Made by a program: the position numbers and the translations under genes
Part shown: positions 11,572 to 24,296 of the stretch, one piece after another
Position numbering within the stretch: position 1 is the first letter of the stretch
Layout of the letters: each line of letters starts with the position of its first letter
Notes under the pieces: model-generated
The model's database searches: none
What the model saw: the letters and a program-made list of their open reading frames with translations, nothing else
What the model was told of the DNA's origin: nothing
From: Populus alba
Lineage: Eukaryota > Streptophyta > Magnoliopsida > Malpighiales > Salicaceae
NCBI RefSeq assembly: GCF_005239225.2
Contig: NC_133288.1
Location: forward strand, 17,304,169 to 17,368,168
Length of the DNA: 64,000 nt
Direction of reading: 5' to 3'

Positions 11572-13739
11572 TTTGACTATCCTAGAGTATGCGTTGAATT
11601 GGATACTTCACTACCCATTGTCAGTGTTTTTTAGCTACGATGTAAGTTATCAATGAAGCCTATCACATTTATAGTTGATTATGAATGGAAGCCATGAGCA
11701 TGAGCTTGTGAGATTTGCAAAGTTTTTGGTCACTTATGTAAGGCATTGGTTGAGGCCCCAACCTTATTAGAGGAAGACATGCTCAAGATAAAAAATAAAA
11801 GGGATGTTTTACAAGCTTGTAGCTCACTAATTATTATTGTTAAAGGGGTTACATCCCCTTCAATTGCTACTGTTGCAAAACCTAGATAGACATATCAGGT
11901 GGAATTGTTCGAGTAGTTTAGACTTGTTAAGAACCAAATAACTAACTGAACATAATAGAGGCCCTGAGAGTTACTACCCTTACCGATTGAGACATCAGAG
12001 GAACTGGTCGACTAGTTAAAACTGCAGATCACTATTGAAATAGTCAAACCTACTGATGTTGAGAGGAATAGGTTAAATGATGATGGGGGGTTAAAAGTTG
12101 ACTCAATTTATGACATATTGCCATTCTTGAAGGACCAATACCTACTCACTAAAATCAAAATATGTTTGGAGAACAAACATGCTACCTTCACTAACAATAA
12201 TGAAGCTAGCACTTCATCACTAAAATAGGGTTTTTCAAATTCTATCTCGACACCTTCTCAACCAAGTGAAACAAGTAAGCTTGATCCTTATAGTACTTGT
12301 GAAATTAGGCAAAGTAAGAAAAAGACAAAAAAAAGAAGAAGTTTGAGGCCCTTTGATTATTTTCCTTTGTTTTTGATATTTTGTTTCCTATGTCCACGTA
12401 TAATATAGGAAGTTGGAATATTCAGGGTCTTAATGGTGCATCAAAACATAAAGTAATAAATGATTGAATTAATAATCATAATCTTAGCTTAGTAGGCATA
12501 CTTGAGACTAAGATTGCATCTAATCATATGAAGGGTTAAGGCATCTATAAATCCTTCTTCTTGGTAGTTTTTTTCTAATATCTGAGTTAATATTAATTAT
12601 TGTATTATAGTTGCATGGGATCTGATAGTATATAATGTTGTTTGCTTGCATTCTTCTCCACATTAGATAACTTATGGGGTATCTAGCTTGATTGATGGGC
12701 ACTTATTTGTTGTCACTTTTATGTCCATCCTCAATACATATTTAGGGCATCAGGACCTTTGAGATTACTTGAGGTGCTGAGCTATTGCATCTTAGTCTAT
12801 ACCATGACTTACTTTAGGAGACTTTAATGCTATATTGAGTTTTACTGATAAGTGTGGAGGTGATCCTACTTAGTATAATCACATAGATGATTTTGGAAGT
12901 TGTGTCCAGGCAATAAAAATGGTTAAAGTTCCTTATTCAGAAATGAGATACATTTGGAACAATGGTTAGCATGATATGGATATTATTCTTCAGAATCTAG
13001 ACTGGATCTTTGGTAATTCATGTTGGTTATCTACTTCACCGACTACTTGTTTTGAATTCTTACCTAGAGACTCCTTAGTTCATAGTGCTATGGTTGTTCA
13101 CTCAATTGGTCCTCTTTCCAGGTTAAAATCATCCTTTAAGTTCATGAATTTATGGGCTGATAAAGATGATTTCTTGGGTTTAGTGGCAGATACTTGAAAG
13201 ACTCCTATGGATGGTAACCCTACATACAAGCTTATAAAGAGATTTGGATTGCTAAAGCCTAAGTTAAAAACTTTGCATCGCCTACACACTAGCCATATCT
13301 CTAGTCGTGTAGTTGAGACAAATACTAAATTGGCTGCAACACTGACTCTTCTTGATGATTCTCCTCGATTTAATAAGTATCAGAGGGCAAATAGAAAGCT
13401 TGCTAGGGAATTCTTTGAATTAAGTAAAGGTGATAAAGCTTTTTATAAACATAGATCTCAGATTCAGTGGTTAAACTTAGAAGATGAAAAAACCAAGTTC
13501 TTTCACAGATCACTCCTTCACAAACAAGTCATGAATAAAATCCATTTGTTGATTGATGAGATATGATCCCAGGTTCAAGATTAACAAGTTTTGGTTCAGT
13601 TAACAATATGTTACTTTCAGGGACTACTTTTCACACACTCAATTATCATTTCAGAGGATGCTTCTAGTTTCTACTTTAGCAAGTTTCCTCTTGACATTAC
13701 CTCTTTTTAAGAATCATGCATCACAACTGATGAGATCAA

Positions 13740-14796
13740 TTAAATTTTATTTTCCATCCCAGATGATAAGGTCCTTGGTCTAGATAGCTGTACCTTTTTA
13801 TTCTGTAAAAAAAGTTGGGACATTATTGATAGAGACTTCATTGCTACTGTGAGGCACTTCTTTGATACCAATACTTTACCTAAATGTGTTAATATTACTA
13901 GGATTGCTTTAGTTTCTAAGATTGAGTCACCCATCACTATGAATGACTTTAAACCTATCTCATGTTATAATATGATGTACAAATGTATATCTAAAGTCAT
14001 TATAAGTAGGTTGAAGGGTATTTTTCTAGATGTTATTGGTCCTATTCAAACTGCCTTTGTTCCAAGTAGGCAAATATCAAATACTATCTTGTTGACTCAA
14101 GAGCTCATACATAAGTATCACTTAGCTAATCTAATGCCTAACTATGCTTTGAAAATAGATACAAGGAAAGCTTTTGATATGGTTAGTTGAGAATGTATCC
14201 TTATGGGCTTAAGGGCTATTAAAGTCTCTAGTACCATGGTTAGATGGATTGAGGTAAACATGTCTACAACCTTTTTCTTTGTGGTCATAAATAAGGAGAG
14301 TCATGATTTCTTCCCATCTTATAGAGGTCTTTGATAGGGTGATCTTTTATCTCATTACTTGTTTGTTTTGGTTATAAAGGACTTATAAGGTATACTCAGA
14401 GAGGCTTTGCAGAACCTGAGGTTTAGATATCATTGACGGTGTTAAAGGATTGTCATTACTCACTTGTGCTTTACAGATGACTTTATGATTTTTTATAGGG
14501 AAAATATGGACTCAATTAGGATTATAAGAAGGGTTTTGGATGATTTTATAGGGTTGTCAAGACTTGTTACAAATCCAAAGAAGAGCTATACCTTCGTATC
14601 AAGAGCTGATGATGAGATTAAGAACTCTTTGCAGACTTTTTTGGGTTTCAGGCAGGGTTCCCAACCAATCATGTATTTGGGCATACCATTGATATCTACT
14701 AAAATGACACACATTGATCATATACCTTTGGTGGAATGGATTTCCTCTAGGATCAAGTTGTGGACCTTAAGTTTTTTTTCTTTTTACTTATGCTAA
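13740..14796 (+). pseudogene. LINE reverse transcriptase remnant
   Basis: Two open segments (13849-14190 and 14464-14796) with broken sequence between them carry RT family motifs: ARIALVSKI-like text (RIALVSKIESP), FKPISCYNMMYKCISKVI, AFVPSRQISNTILLTQEL, LKIDTRKAFDMVSW and, downstream, CFTDDFMIFY with YLGIPLI. In-frame stops separate the blocks (for example TGA at 14188), so the enzyme cannot be made whole. Confidence 0.8.
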
Positions 14797-15349
14797 GCAT
14801 CCTTAACTTATCAAATTTGTTCTCTTCTCCATCTAGGTATATTGGTTCTTTATGTTTATTTTCCCTTACTTTATTATTAAGAGGATTAAGGGTATCCTCA
14901 TTTTCTTCCTTTAGAAAGGTTGTTCTCTTTCACACTCAGAATATAAGGTCGTTTGGGCTTATGTTTGTTATTCCTTTAAGAAAGGTGGCCTAGGAATTAT
15001 GAAGGTTTACATTTGGAATAGAGCAACTATTCTCAAGCATGTTTGGAGAATCCTTTTAGCTAGATCATTAGTCTGGTCGGGATGGGTCTATATTGTTCTT
15101 CTTAAAGGTAGATCTTTTTGGCATGTCAGAATTCTTTTAGTGTTCTTTTGTTCATAGATGAAGATTCTTCTTAGCAAAGATTTGTGAGAGGGAAGTTTGT
15201 CTTTTGTATTAGTATAGGTCTACTACTTCTTTGTGGTTAGACTATTGGTTGTCAGATGGGCAACGGTTCTGTGACCTCTTGCCTTTTAAGGTGCTATCAT
15301 CTATTAGGCTCTTATGGGATGATAAGGTCCTATACATTATAGAGTATGT

Positions 15350-17345
15350 CCCCAAACATCACTAAATATTAAATCAAGTGGGGTAGTAGTTTTGTGACTC
15401 ATAGGTCGCAATGATAGACACGAAAACTTGCCAAGCAGACAAGTTTGACATTGAACAAGAGAGCGTTTAAAAGTACACATTAGTTTATTTTTGGAAACTA
15501 AAAAATTAAGAATATAGGAAGTAGGATGACTTAATCGACAATGCCACAGATCAGTAGTTGTAGAGACGCAAGAAGACCAATAAGCTTAAGGAATTGTGGT
15601 GGCAGAAGACTCAGAGAGAACATATAAACCATCATTGCTCTGACCGGAAAGGAGCACTGCTTTAGTGGTGAGATCCTTTATATAAAACACAGAGGCGTGA
15701 AATTGAAAATAAACATTATTATCACGATAAATTTTTTGAACATATAGCAATGGTTTGGTAAAATGGGGAATATAAAGAACATTAGATAATGTAAATGTGC
15801 GTTTAGGGAAATGTAACATAGTATGCCCAATATGGGATATAGAAAGACCCTTATTGTCATCAACACGCAAGTGATCATTACCAAGATAAGGTGCAGAATC
15901 GGTCAGAGTCGCAAGATCAGGCGTAACGTCTTAGTTCGCACCAGTGTCCGAGAACCAAGTTGGAGTATAAATAGTACCAATAATAAGATGGGTAGAGGGC
16001 TAGTAACCATTGTTGCGAAACTGAGCACATTGTGGGGTTGTATGGTTGAAGGAGAAGAATAGCTGACACTTGATGTTCTGTTTAAAGGACCGGTGAGGAG
16101 ACCACTGCCTAGAATCAGTAGGCTGTCTGGTTTATTGCCAATTACCCTGCTTCTAATCGATGGGAGCAGAGAAATGCGAACCATAAAAATTAGACTTGTG
16201 CTGGCCGCTATACCTATTGTTATTGGAGCGCCAGTTGCCGCAATAACGACTTATGTTATGGCTAAAATTAGTGTTGTGCTACTACTAGGTAAGATGAGCA
16301 GAGGGCAGCAGAGATGGCGTGGGCAACAAAGGTGGATTTACAACCAAGGATTAAAGGGAAGTCTTATGCAGAAACTTATGAGTAAAAAGATGGCTGTGAA
16401 GGTCATCGTATGAAAATGGTTCTGCCTTGGTCAGGAGACTAGTTACCAAGTCTTCAAACTTACCATGAAATATATAGAGATTGAAGTCTTCAAGAGAAAG
16501 GGCCGGCCAGCAGCAACCAATTCATCAAATAATGACTTGGAGTGTTGCATTTATGTAACAACTGAAGCATCTCCTTGCCGAAGATCTTGAAAAGACCCAT
16601 GAAGTTGCATAATGTGAGAATTCAATGGAGAAGCAAGTGCTTTCTCAAGAGTGCGCCAAACATAAGAAGTCTGACAATCTACCACAATATGCAATACGTT
16701 AATGGAGAGAGATGAGAGTAATGCGCTTAAAATAAGCTGATCCTGTTGCTTCCAACAAAAAAAAAAGGGTTGATTCCCGAAGAAGAACAATCAAAACTAT
16801 AAAAAACATGGGAGGAAGGACACGGCACTAAGCCATTGACAAAGTGGAAAACACCTTAACTAAGAAGATATGACTTCATCTGCATTCGCCAATAGAGATA
16901 ATTGGTGCTCATAAGCTTTAATGAGGCCACTTGATAAGTGTTGGACAATGCAACAATAGAAGGAGTTGTTGTCCGTATAATGTGAAGAGGGACAACAGAA
17001 ACATGGGAGATGGGACCATGATTCTGCTCTATAGGTTAGGGCTACTGTTGGTGGGAGAAAGAACCATCAACACCAGCTTCTGAATGGCTGGCCGATTGGG
17101 CTGCACCATCGGTGTGATGGGGGGAGAAGGTGACAGCAACAACAGAGTCCATAGGGAGAGGGAAGAAGAGTTCTGATTGCAAAAAGCTCTGATACCAAAT
17201 TGAGAATAATTAAGAGGCTTGATCTATTGATTAACCAACTTTCTATTTATATGTGCAGACAATATAAAATAGTAATAGTGGAGATTACAACACAAAAATA
17301 TGATTGTAATATTTTCTATATAGATACATTTTATAATAGTCCCAA
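15350..17345 (-). mobile_element. Truncated Ty1/copia element (5' part only)
   Basis: Reading on the minus strand, the order is an LTR remnant (about 17345 to 17201), a primer-binding site TGGTATCAGAGC (17197-17186) complementary to initiator Met-tRNA, a gag stretch (16790-16551) with WKQQDQLILSALLSSLS, and a gag-pre-integrase stretch (15870-15586) with HTMLHFPKRTFTLSNVLYIP. Integrase, RT, RNase H and the 3' LTR are missing; the element abuts the LINE near 15350. Frame breaks are frequent, so it is dead. Confidence 0.8.
17186..17197 (-). other. Primer-binding site of copia fragment
   Basis: The minus strand reads TGGTATCAGAGC, the standard plant Ty1/copia primer site for initiator methionine tRNA. 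It fixes the orientation of the fragment and the inner edge of its LTR, which ends TTCTCA three bases before. Confidence 0.85.
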
Positions 17346-17436
17346 TCACTGTCCGAAAGTATAAATAAAAAAAAGGGTTAAATATTGCAATACTGTATAG
17401 ATTGTGATACTTTTAATGGCAATCGAATTTACACAT

Positions 17437-18035
17437 GCCTTTAGTTATATCAACAGCTACGATAGCTGCCTCTGCCTGCAACCAAAACTTTGGATACTCC
17501 ACCTTGCACAATTCGAACAAGTATTTACTTGAAAATCCAATGTCGTAGCACAAAAATAATTGCTAGTAGTTTTAATAAATTTTAGATTTGATACCCTGTC
17601 GTGAGTTTAATTATTTGAAATCTTGTTTGGAAACATATTATAGTTGATTATCTTCACTTCTTAATTCAATCACGTACCGGTGCTTACACCGAGATTTGTA
17701 GCATGAGATCAGATGGCGAGAGCGAAGATCAAACCAATAAGTATAACCCATAACAACTGAAAATTACACATGACACCACTTATTGTTTTCTTTTTTGGTT
17801 GTATTTCTTTACACATCGTATAAATCCATGGTTGGCTCCTGCTTGCAAATCTGTTTCCACTGCAAGTAGTGCACATGACACCATTAATTATACGTTAACA
17901 AGTCAATAAAAGCTAGAGATAGGGGGAACGAAAGAGAAAGGACAGGTGCTTACAGTTTCGAGGACCAAGATAAGCTAATGAAACAAGAAAACCGGGTCCT
18001 ATATATGGAAGTAATTTTCTCCATCCAGGTTTCCA
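17437..18035 (-). pseudogene. NRAMP pseudogene fragment (exons 2-5)
   Basis: Four exon remnants match exons 2 to 5 of the intact NRAMP gene at 19548-22985, in the same order and orientation. Exon 2-like (about 18030-17950) reads [20 protein letters not shown] but the metal-binding DPGN has become GPRN. Exon 3-like (about 17870-17830) keeps [11 protein letters not shown] but its donor is lost. Exon 4-like (about 17757-17680) keeps [14 protein letters not shown] but has an in-frame TGA. Exon 5-like (about 17520-17439) reads LCKVEYPKFWLQAEAAIVA. The rest of the gene is absent. It is a partial tandem duplicate, now non-functional. Confidence 0.87.
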
Positions 18036-18039
18036 TATA

Positions 18040-19540
18040 TAATATACGTCAAAAGAGCCAAACATGTAAGTAGACTAGGAAAAGCTCGATGTTTTTTCTT
18101 TCAAAGAATATAATGGCAGAGAAACCCAAAAAGAGCTTAACATGAGAGAATGACATGGACCTGCACACTTTTTCCCGGTGATGTTTGAGCAATCTGATCG
18201 CACAATTATTGTTCCTGCTGCAGGCTAGTCATCTCTCTCTCTCTCTCTCTCTTTCACTTTCTTTACCTGTTAGGGATGGAGGATTCTTTGGGTTTGGTTA
18301 TATATGATCAATTCCCTTAAACTACAAAGTATCTTCACAATTTAATTTGAAAGGATATTCTTCATTGATCTGCTTTTTTAATTATAGTGCTAATCACAGG
18401 GTGGAATCAAATTAACAATTTCTTATGAAGACAACTTAAAAAGTGCTATTAAATAAGGATACCATGACAACAAGTTACTAGATTATTTTCACATTAACTT
18501 ATATTTTTTTATTAACGTTGGTATCTGTGACAATTTACATGTGCCGTGATTAATTCAACAAGCCCTGAAATTAAAAACAATGTAAATTTTCAGTAACCCT
18601 AAAAGAACTTGAATTTATGATCATTAAAGAACAAACTTAAAATCAGAATATTTGAGCTACCCTTTAAAGTTAACTTATATTATTAATTTTTTTTCTTGTA
18701 GCAATTTTTTTTTTAATGCTAGCTAAAGATTAAGTTGTGAAGTTGGTGAAACTAACATGGAAAGATATCTAATCTTGTGCTATTGCTAATAGATCTTGCT
18801 AGACTTGGCTGGAAGTTTTTAGAGAAATAGACTTTGGTCTTAGCAATGCTCACCCGCTGACTAGATGAAACACAAAACATATCCAAACACTCCATTAATA
18901 GTCTCCGTTTGCTTGCATAAAAGCATGTCTTCTGCAAAGCATAAATGCAAAATATTCGAATGGCTAAGATTAGATATTTTAATGTCTCTCAACTTTTTGA
19001 TTTTCTTTCATATGCATCAACACGTCCTTGTAACATTTATTTCAACTTATTGATTTTTTCTTTGATATGTATCAATAACCCCTTCTAATAATTATTTTTA
19101 TATATAGTTCTTGATGTCATCTTTTCTATTCATAAAAATAATAATAAAGTGGATGGAGCGTGTATTGAACTCGTCAGCAAAGAAGTCGCTCCATCATGTT
19201 CAAGTGATGTTTGCACCTTGCAGCGACTTACGGTGGTAAAAAGGTCTTTCTTAGTGTTTCCTTAATCATCACGACGAGACCTACCTTCCTAAGTGACGCG
19301 TGTAGTGTAATTCTTTTTGGTTTGATGCCATTTGACCTTGTTTTTGTTTCTTTTATCCTCGATTTTCAAGGCAATAGCAATGGCCATGATCGATTTTAAC
19401 TGAAATAAAAGCCAAAATTACAACTTTAGCACGTCATAGAATTTACAAACGATGAGTCCTGCTACTGCTAGACCCAAAAGGCTTCATATTACATCATTTT
19501 AACCTCGATTTGATTGTGGTGTCATGTCCAGTAACAGAGA
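18040..19540. other. Spacer 3' of NRAMP
   Basis: Nothing supportable as a gene was seen. There is a CT microsatellite at about 18232-18252 and generally AT-rich DNA. The last 100 bases are probable 3' UTR of the NRAMP gene. The stretch around 19150-19390 has more balanced composition but only stop-rich frames. Confidence 0.4.
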
Positions 19541-19547
19541 AAACCCT

Positions 19548-22500
19548 CTATTCTGGCAGAGGGATATCAGCTAAATCCTCTCTATATGGTGCTCGATCCA
19601 TGTCTGGGCCCTCATCGGTAGATTTGGTCAGTCCGTTTTCCATGTTAGCTTGTTGTTGTGGATCATTCTTATTTGGCCCCAGAAACGTCACCACAGAGTC
19701 CTTTCTGAAGGTTAAATAGATTACTGCTAGGATATAGGTTGCCATCAGAGGAAATACTATAATTGCAATGAAAACGTTCCCAACTTTTGGTAGATTGTTG
19801 TCAATTAGCCAGCCCACAAAGCTTGTGCTCAGATAATAAATATTGATGCCTATAATTCCCAGACCCAAAATCCATGAGATTACTATAATCTGTAATCACA
19901 ACAAGGAAAATGATTGTATATGAAAGGCAGCTGTCGAGTCTTAAATTTATTTCAAGAAGAAGAAGAAAGCTTACATAAATTGAGTTCTTGTGTGGTCCCA
20001 TCTTGGTGGCACTGCTACTGAATTTAAGAAGTGGGATGAGAGCAAATGGTAGTTCAAAGGAAAGAATCATCTGCAGAACCTATGACAGTTAGTTACACTT
20101 GAAAATGGATATAACTTAACACTATTATTAGTTTGGCGTCAACAATTTTTCTAACCGATGCAATGACGATTAGTCGGCCTGCGCCCGATGATCCACCAAT
20201 AATCGAGACAACAAGACTAGGAGCAATGGCAATGCACCTGGTCACCAGGTTCCGAACCCATTTTCTCATCTTAAGTTCCAAGAAACCCTGAAAATTACAC
20301 CACCCGAAAGGAATTTACTATCTCCTAAGAATTATGAATAGTTGAGTTCAAATGCTAAAGTTTTAATCTTCTAATCGTCAGAGACCTGCATGATGAATTG
20401 TCCTGCATAAGTGCCTGTGATAGTGGAGCTTTGCCCTGAGGCTAACAAAGCAATTGCATAAATTTTGGAGCTTGATTTTCCCAGCACATTCTGCAAAAAC
20501 AAATTAAATCAAATTGTCAATTTATCCTTGAACATATGCATTATAGTAACTCTTTTTTTTTTTTTGGTGGTTTCTACCTGAAGAAGGAAGGAGGCAGAGT
20601 TAAGGGTGAGATCTCCACATCGATCTGCATTTTCAGATGATAGATTTTGGGCTGAGCAAACAGTCCCAGATACGGAGATGACTGCGAGATTGATTAAAAA
20701 TGCTATAAACAGTGCGAATCCACTCTCTATCAAAAAATAACGACAGGCATCCTGTAAAATCAAGAAACAAAATAATACAAGTCAATTTGCTCAAGGAAGA
20801 TTATGTATAGCGAACTGAGAAGAAGAAGAAGAAAAGAATTAAAATGCGGTGCTTGAATTTATTAATTTTATGTCAATGTCATGTGAGCAAGCTTTAGCCG
20901 CCCTTGAAAAATGTTACTACAAGGTAATATAGTTTCTCTATTTTAGCTTACGTTAATGCCACGGACAGAATTTGGCATTTTCCTAGACAGAACAAGGGCA
21001 GAGTGAAGGAAGAGGTTGTGTCTGTAGAGAAAACAGACAAGTGAGTTATTTAGTATACAAAATAGATCGAAAAACTTGGACGTTGTATTACAAATTTAAA
21101 GCAATTGAGTCATTTTTGAGGATCGATCTTACGGCATGATAAGGGCACCGAGTAGGGCAATGGCATCGCCGGTGGCCCCTTGGCCTGACAGCTTGGGGAT
21201 AAACATGCCCTTAAGCACATCAGTTGCAGGAGGTTTTACATAGCTCATTTCTCCAAAGAAACATGCTGCCATTACAAACACTAGCACTGCTATTAACAGT
21301 TCCAGCTTCCTCACCTGACCAAAAAATAAATGATTTCTCAGAAGAAAGTGCATTCAATTAAGACTTGTATGAACAACCTTTCATCCTAATTCTTAAAACA
21401 TTGAAGGTAATACAGAGTCTGAGTGGGAAAATGGAGTATAATATATATTTTTTGTTTTGTTTTTATTTGGGATAGAAGAGAACAAAATACCGGCTTACGT
21501 GTGAATAGTTGACTGACAAAATAACAATTAAGGAACTAAAAACTGGAAAAGCACAAGCAACGGAAACCCTTTTTTCTTTTACATGTGTATTGAAACCAAA
21601 CATGCAAATACAGACAAGAACTCGTGAAGACTCAAGGCTTGACATGTGTATGCAGTGGTGTCAAACATTACGTCAAAAATAAAGGGCAGGACAGAAATCA
21701 CTCTCATATTTTTTCTTCATTTTCCCTTTAATGAGCTACTAACTTACTCCATATTTCTGCAGGCCAAGGAGTAGGAGGGTGCTGCAACCAGTGCAAAGAA
21801 CTCCAACCCATACCGGGATGTGAAACAATATGTTCAGCGCAAAAGCTGTCCCAATCACTGTAAAGAAATTTAGAAATCCCACGTTATAATTTCTTTTTCT
21901 CTCTCTGATTTGTTTGTTTTAACAGTCTAAAAGTGACGAATAAGAACAAAACTGAGACGTATACGTGTCTTATCAAAACAGCATTCAATAACAGCCAAGG
22001 ACATCGATAAGTATCCAAGATTAATTTGACGTATAGAGTAATGAAGAAATTATGCCTTCGGGGATATCGGCAGCTATGACAGCTATCTCTGCTAGCAACC
22101 ACAGGCAATACTTGACATATTTTGGGTACTCTGCTTTGCATATCTCTGACAGGTGCTTTCCTAAAATCCTCACACCAAATTTTAATAATCAATATTAATA
22201 AGATAAAAATGATAAATCCCAGTTAATACGAAGTTAGAACAAGGTTAATAACCATGAGGTGTGATGTTTGAATGTTTTACCGGTGCTGACACCAAGGTTT
22301 GCAGCAAGTGACTGGATTATGAGAGCGAAGATCAATCCGATAAGTATCACCCATAGCAGCTGAAAATACCAGATACTTCGGTTAGTGAATTTATCCAGGC
22401 GTGCTGATTTTCTAATTGCTAACGAAAAATTATGATATATTTTTTTCATTTCTGTTTTTCTCTTTAATCACCTCATATCTGTGATTAGCTCCTGCTTGCA

Positions 22501-22985
22501 GATCAGTTTCCACTGTTTACATGCCATGATAGAACTGTTTATAAGTCATATAGTCCCAAATACAGTAAGTACATAAGTGACAGAATATGGAGGGAGGTAC
22601 ATGCACTTACAATTGCCAGGGTCTAGATAAGCCAATGAAACAAGGAAACCAGGTCCTACATATGATAGGAACTTTCTCCATCCAGGTTTCTGGTCATCAA
22701 AACAAGAGCTCAAATGCTGATACGTAAAAGCTTACTAAAAATTAGAATTCAATCAACACGTTAATTTCCCTGAACATATATGAAAGAGACCTGTTGATTT
22801 GGGTCTTCCAACTCAAGATCATCAACCCAAGGTTGTGGATGGCCCTCCACATCAACCGAAGCTATTCGGTTGCTTGATCCATTCCATGATGCAGGCAATG
22901 TATCATTCACTAGTTGTTGCTGTTGAATGCCTGCCATCTCTCTATCTCTATGTCTCGGGGTTCCTGCGTTTTGTATGCCTTGCAT
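19548..22985 (-). CDS. NRAMP: NRAMP metal transporter (NRAMP1/5/6-type)
   Basis: This is a proton-coupled divalent metal (Mn/Fe/Cd class) transporter of a cell membrane. Thirteen exons join in frame: 22985-22791, 22689-22611, 22512-22472, 22359-22281, 22160-22056, 21857-21748, 21314-21133, 21021-20952, 20751-20578, 20490-20386, 20287-20156, 20070-19975, 19889-19548, giving 569 residues. Key marks are DPGN (88-91, TM1 metal site), MPH (263-265, TM6 metal site) and the transport signature [18 protein letters not shown] (364-381). Hydrophobic segments run throughout, with a hydrophilic N-terminus and an acidic tail. Intron 5 has a GC donor (22055-22054). ATG 22985 is almost at the predicted transcription start, so ATG 22934 (MAGIQQQQ) may be the real start (552 residues). 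Similarity is to the NRAMP1/6 rather than the NRAMP3/4 branch; the exact orthologue is not decided. Confidence 0.95.
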
Positions 22986-23010
22986 GGTATCTAGTGAAGT
23001 TGTGGTGGTC

Positions 23011-23018
23011 TATTTATA
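23011..23018 (-). promoter_or_regulatory. TATA box of NRAMP gene
   Basis: The minus strand reads ACTATAAATAG here. With the usual 25-32 base spacing, transcription would start near 22985, at the first in-frame ATG, which favours translation from the second ATG at 22934. Confidence 0.6.
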
Positions 23019-23437
23019 GTGGTGAGTAAGGAGCATGCCGCCTGTCTGTCTTGAAGAAAGTTCTCCAGCAGCAGTCTATCTATTTCTCAACCATTTGTCC
23101 CATCCTACGTTGTCTTCTCTGTAAAGTTCTGTTGACGCATAAATGGTTATAAACATGCAGTCAATTATTAGTTGATGCTCATGTAGGATGATGTATTAAA
23201 TATTCTTGATCTTTATTTATCCTATTGAGTTTTCAGTGTATGTACGAAAAAACTTTCAACTATGATCGCCTTGGGCCATGAATCCAGTAACAGGGATTTA
23301 TTTTTATGAAAACTGATGACAACATATCCAACATTTTATTTTATCTATCCGAGCATCACCTTTAATCTTACAAGGCATTGATTTGTGGCATGTGTGTTCC
23401 TAAAATTAAAACTACACACTAATCATGTAATAAGGAC

Positions 23438-23737
23438 GAGGAGATCCATGACTTCCTATTTCTATTGAAAGAAGAGGTGATTCATGCCTCTTATAACTAC
23501 TCTTGTCTACATGTATCGTCATCTTCGTCTTCGTCGTCATCAATCAATTAATTAAGTAATAATACATGAGGTAATGGTGGATTGATTTTAGATATCTTGT
23601 CCACTCAGTGGGCATGGATTAATGTTTCATCGTGATAATCACAGCTCAAATTAAAGTAATTGACTTTGTTTATCACTAAATTCCAATTCTGAGGTCTTGC
23701 TTGAGTACCCTCCGTTAAGGAAAAGGCAGTCTGATCT
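23438..23737. repeat. Segment shared with 31990-32310 (NRAMP upstream duplicate)
   Basis: GATTCATGCCTCTTATAACT, followed by a TTGTCTACATGTATCGTCATC run and on to GGAAAAGGCAGTCTGATCT, is found again at about 32050-32310. The match ends exactly at the edge of the old copia LTR (23738), so the other copy carries the uninterrupted site. Confidence 0.8.
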
Positions 23738-24003
23738 TGCTGGAAATAAATTGCGGAAACAGAGAAGAAAGAAGATTGGAAGTGATAATAGGTAGAGCTG
23801 CAGCTCAATACATGATTTTTTTATTATGCTTATGTTCTGCTTTCTTGCTTACAAAAAATGAAGAGAGAAAGGCCTAAATAACAGGAGCTGAATTAATGAA
23901 ATCTGGGAACACATAGACTTCCACAATCTAGGGAAAACCGAAAGAACAAGAGCCATGAAAGCTAACAATAAAAGACATTGAGAATTACAAATTACATTTA
24001 ACA
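23738..24003 (-). repeat. 3' LTR of older copia element
   Basis: On the minus strand the LTR follows a GAGGGAG purine tract and begins TGTTAAATGT; its other end is TTTCCAGCA. The outer edge coincides with the break in homology to the copy at 32310, which supports the boundary. The bases GATCT flank it on the outside. Confidence 0.75.
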
Positions 24004-24296
24004 CTCCCTCTTAATTTCTAATCTTCAAAAACTCCTTGAATTGCTGAAACTTCTCAAATGGAACAACTTTGGTGAGGACGTTTGCAGGTTGATCATAAAT
24101 ATTGATAAACTCCAGTTGAATCTCCTTCTTGCTGACTATGTCTCTAATGAAATGACACTTCAACTCTATGTGTTTTGATCTTGCACAAAAAAACTGGATT
24201 CTTAGTCATCGCAATTGCTAACATATTATCACATAGTATGGAGGTAGGATCAAGAACATTTTGCTGCAAATCACGAAGAATTCTTCTTAACCATAT

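Larger units (their letters stand above)
10850..15350 (+). mobile_element. Decayed L1-type LINE retrotransposon
   Basis: A non-LTR element can be read in order despite many stops and shifts. It has an ORF1 part with the plant DUF4283 nucleic-acid-binding signature (11200-11570), a zinc knuckle CEICKVFGHLC (about 11705-11740), the start of an AP-type endonuclease reading GSWNIQGLNG (about 12410), the reverse transcriptase core (13750-14400), then an FxDD-type catalytic box and thumb region (14464-14796). Neither a poly(A) tail nor target-site duplications were found; the right edge is cut by the copia fragment that begins near 15350. It is certainly inactive and old. Confidence 0.85.

Noticed and set aside
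15903..16413. Open frames on both strands in the copia fragment
   Set aside because: They are out of frame with the gag and pre-integrase text and arise from decayed transposon DNA.
19510..19719. Plus-strand frame over the NRAMP last exon
   Set aside because: Antisense shadow; the minus-strand exon joins in frame to the other twelve.
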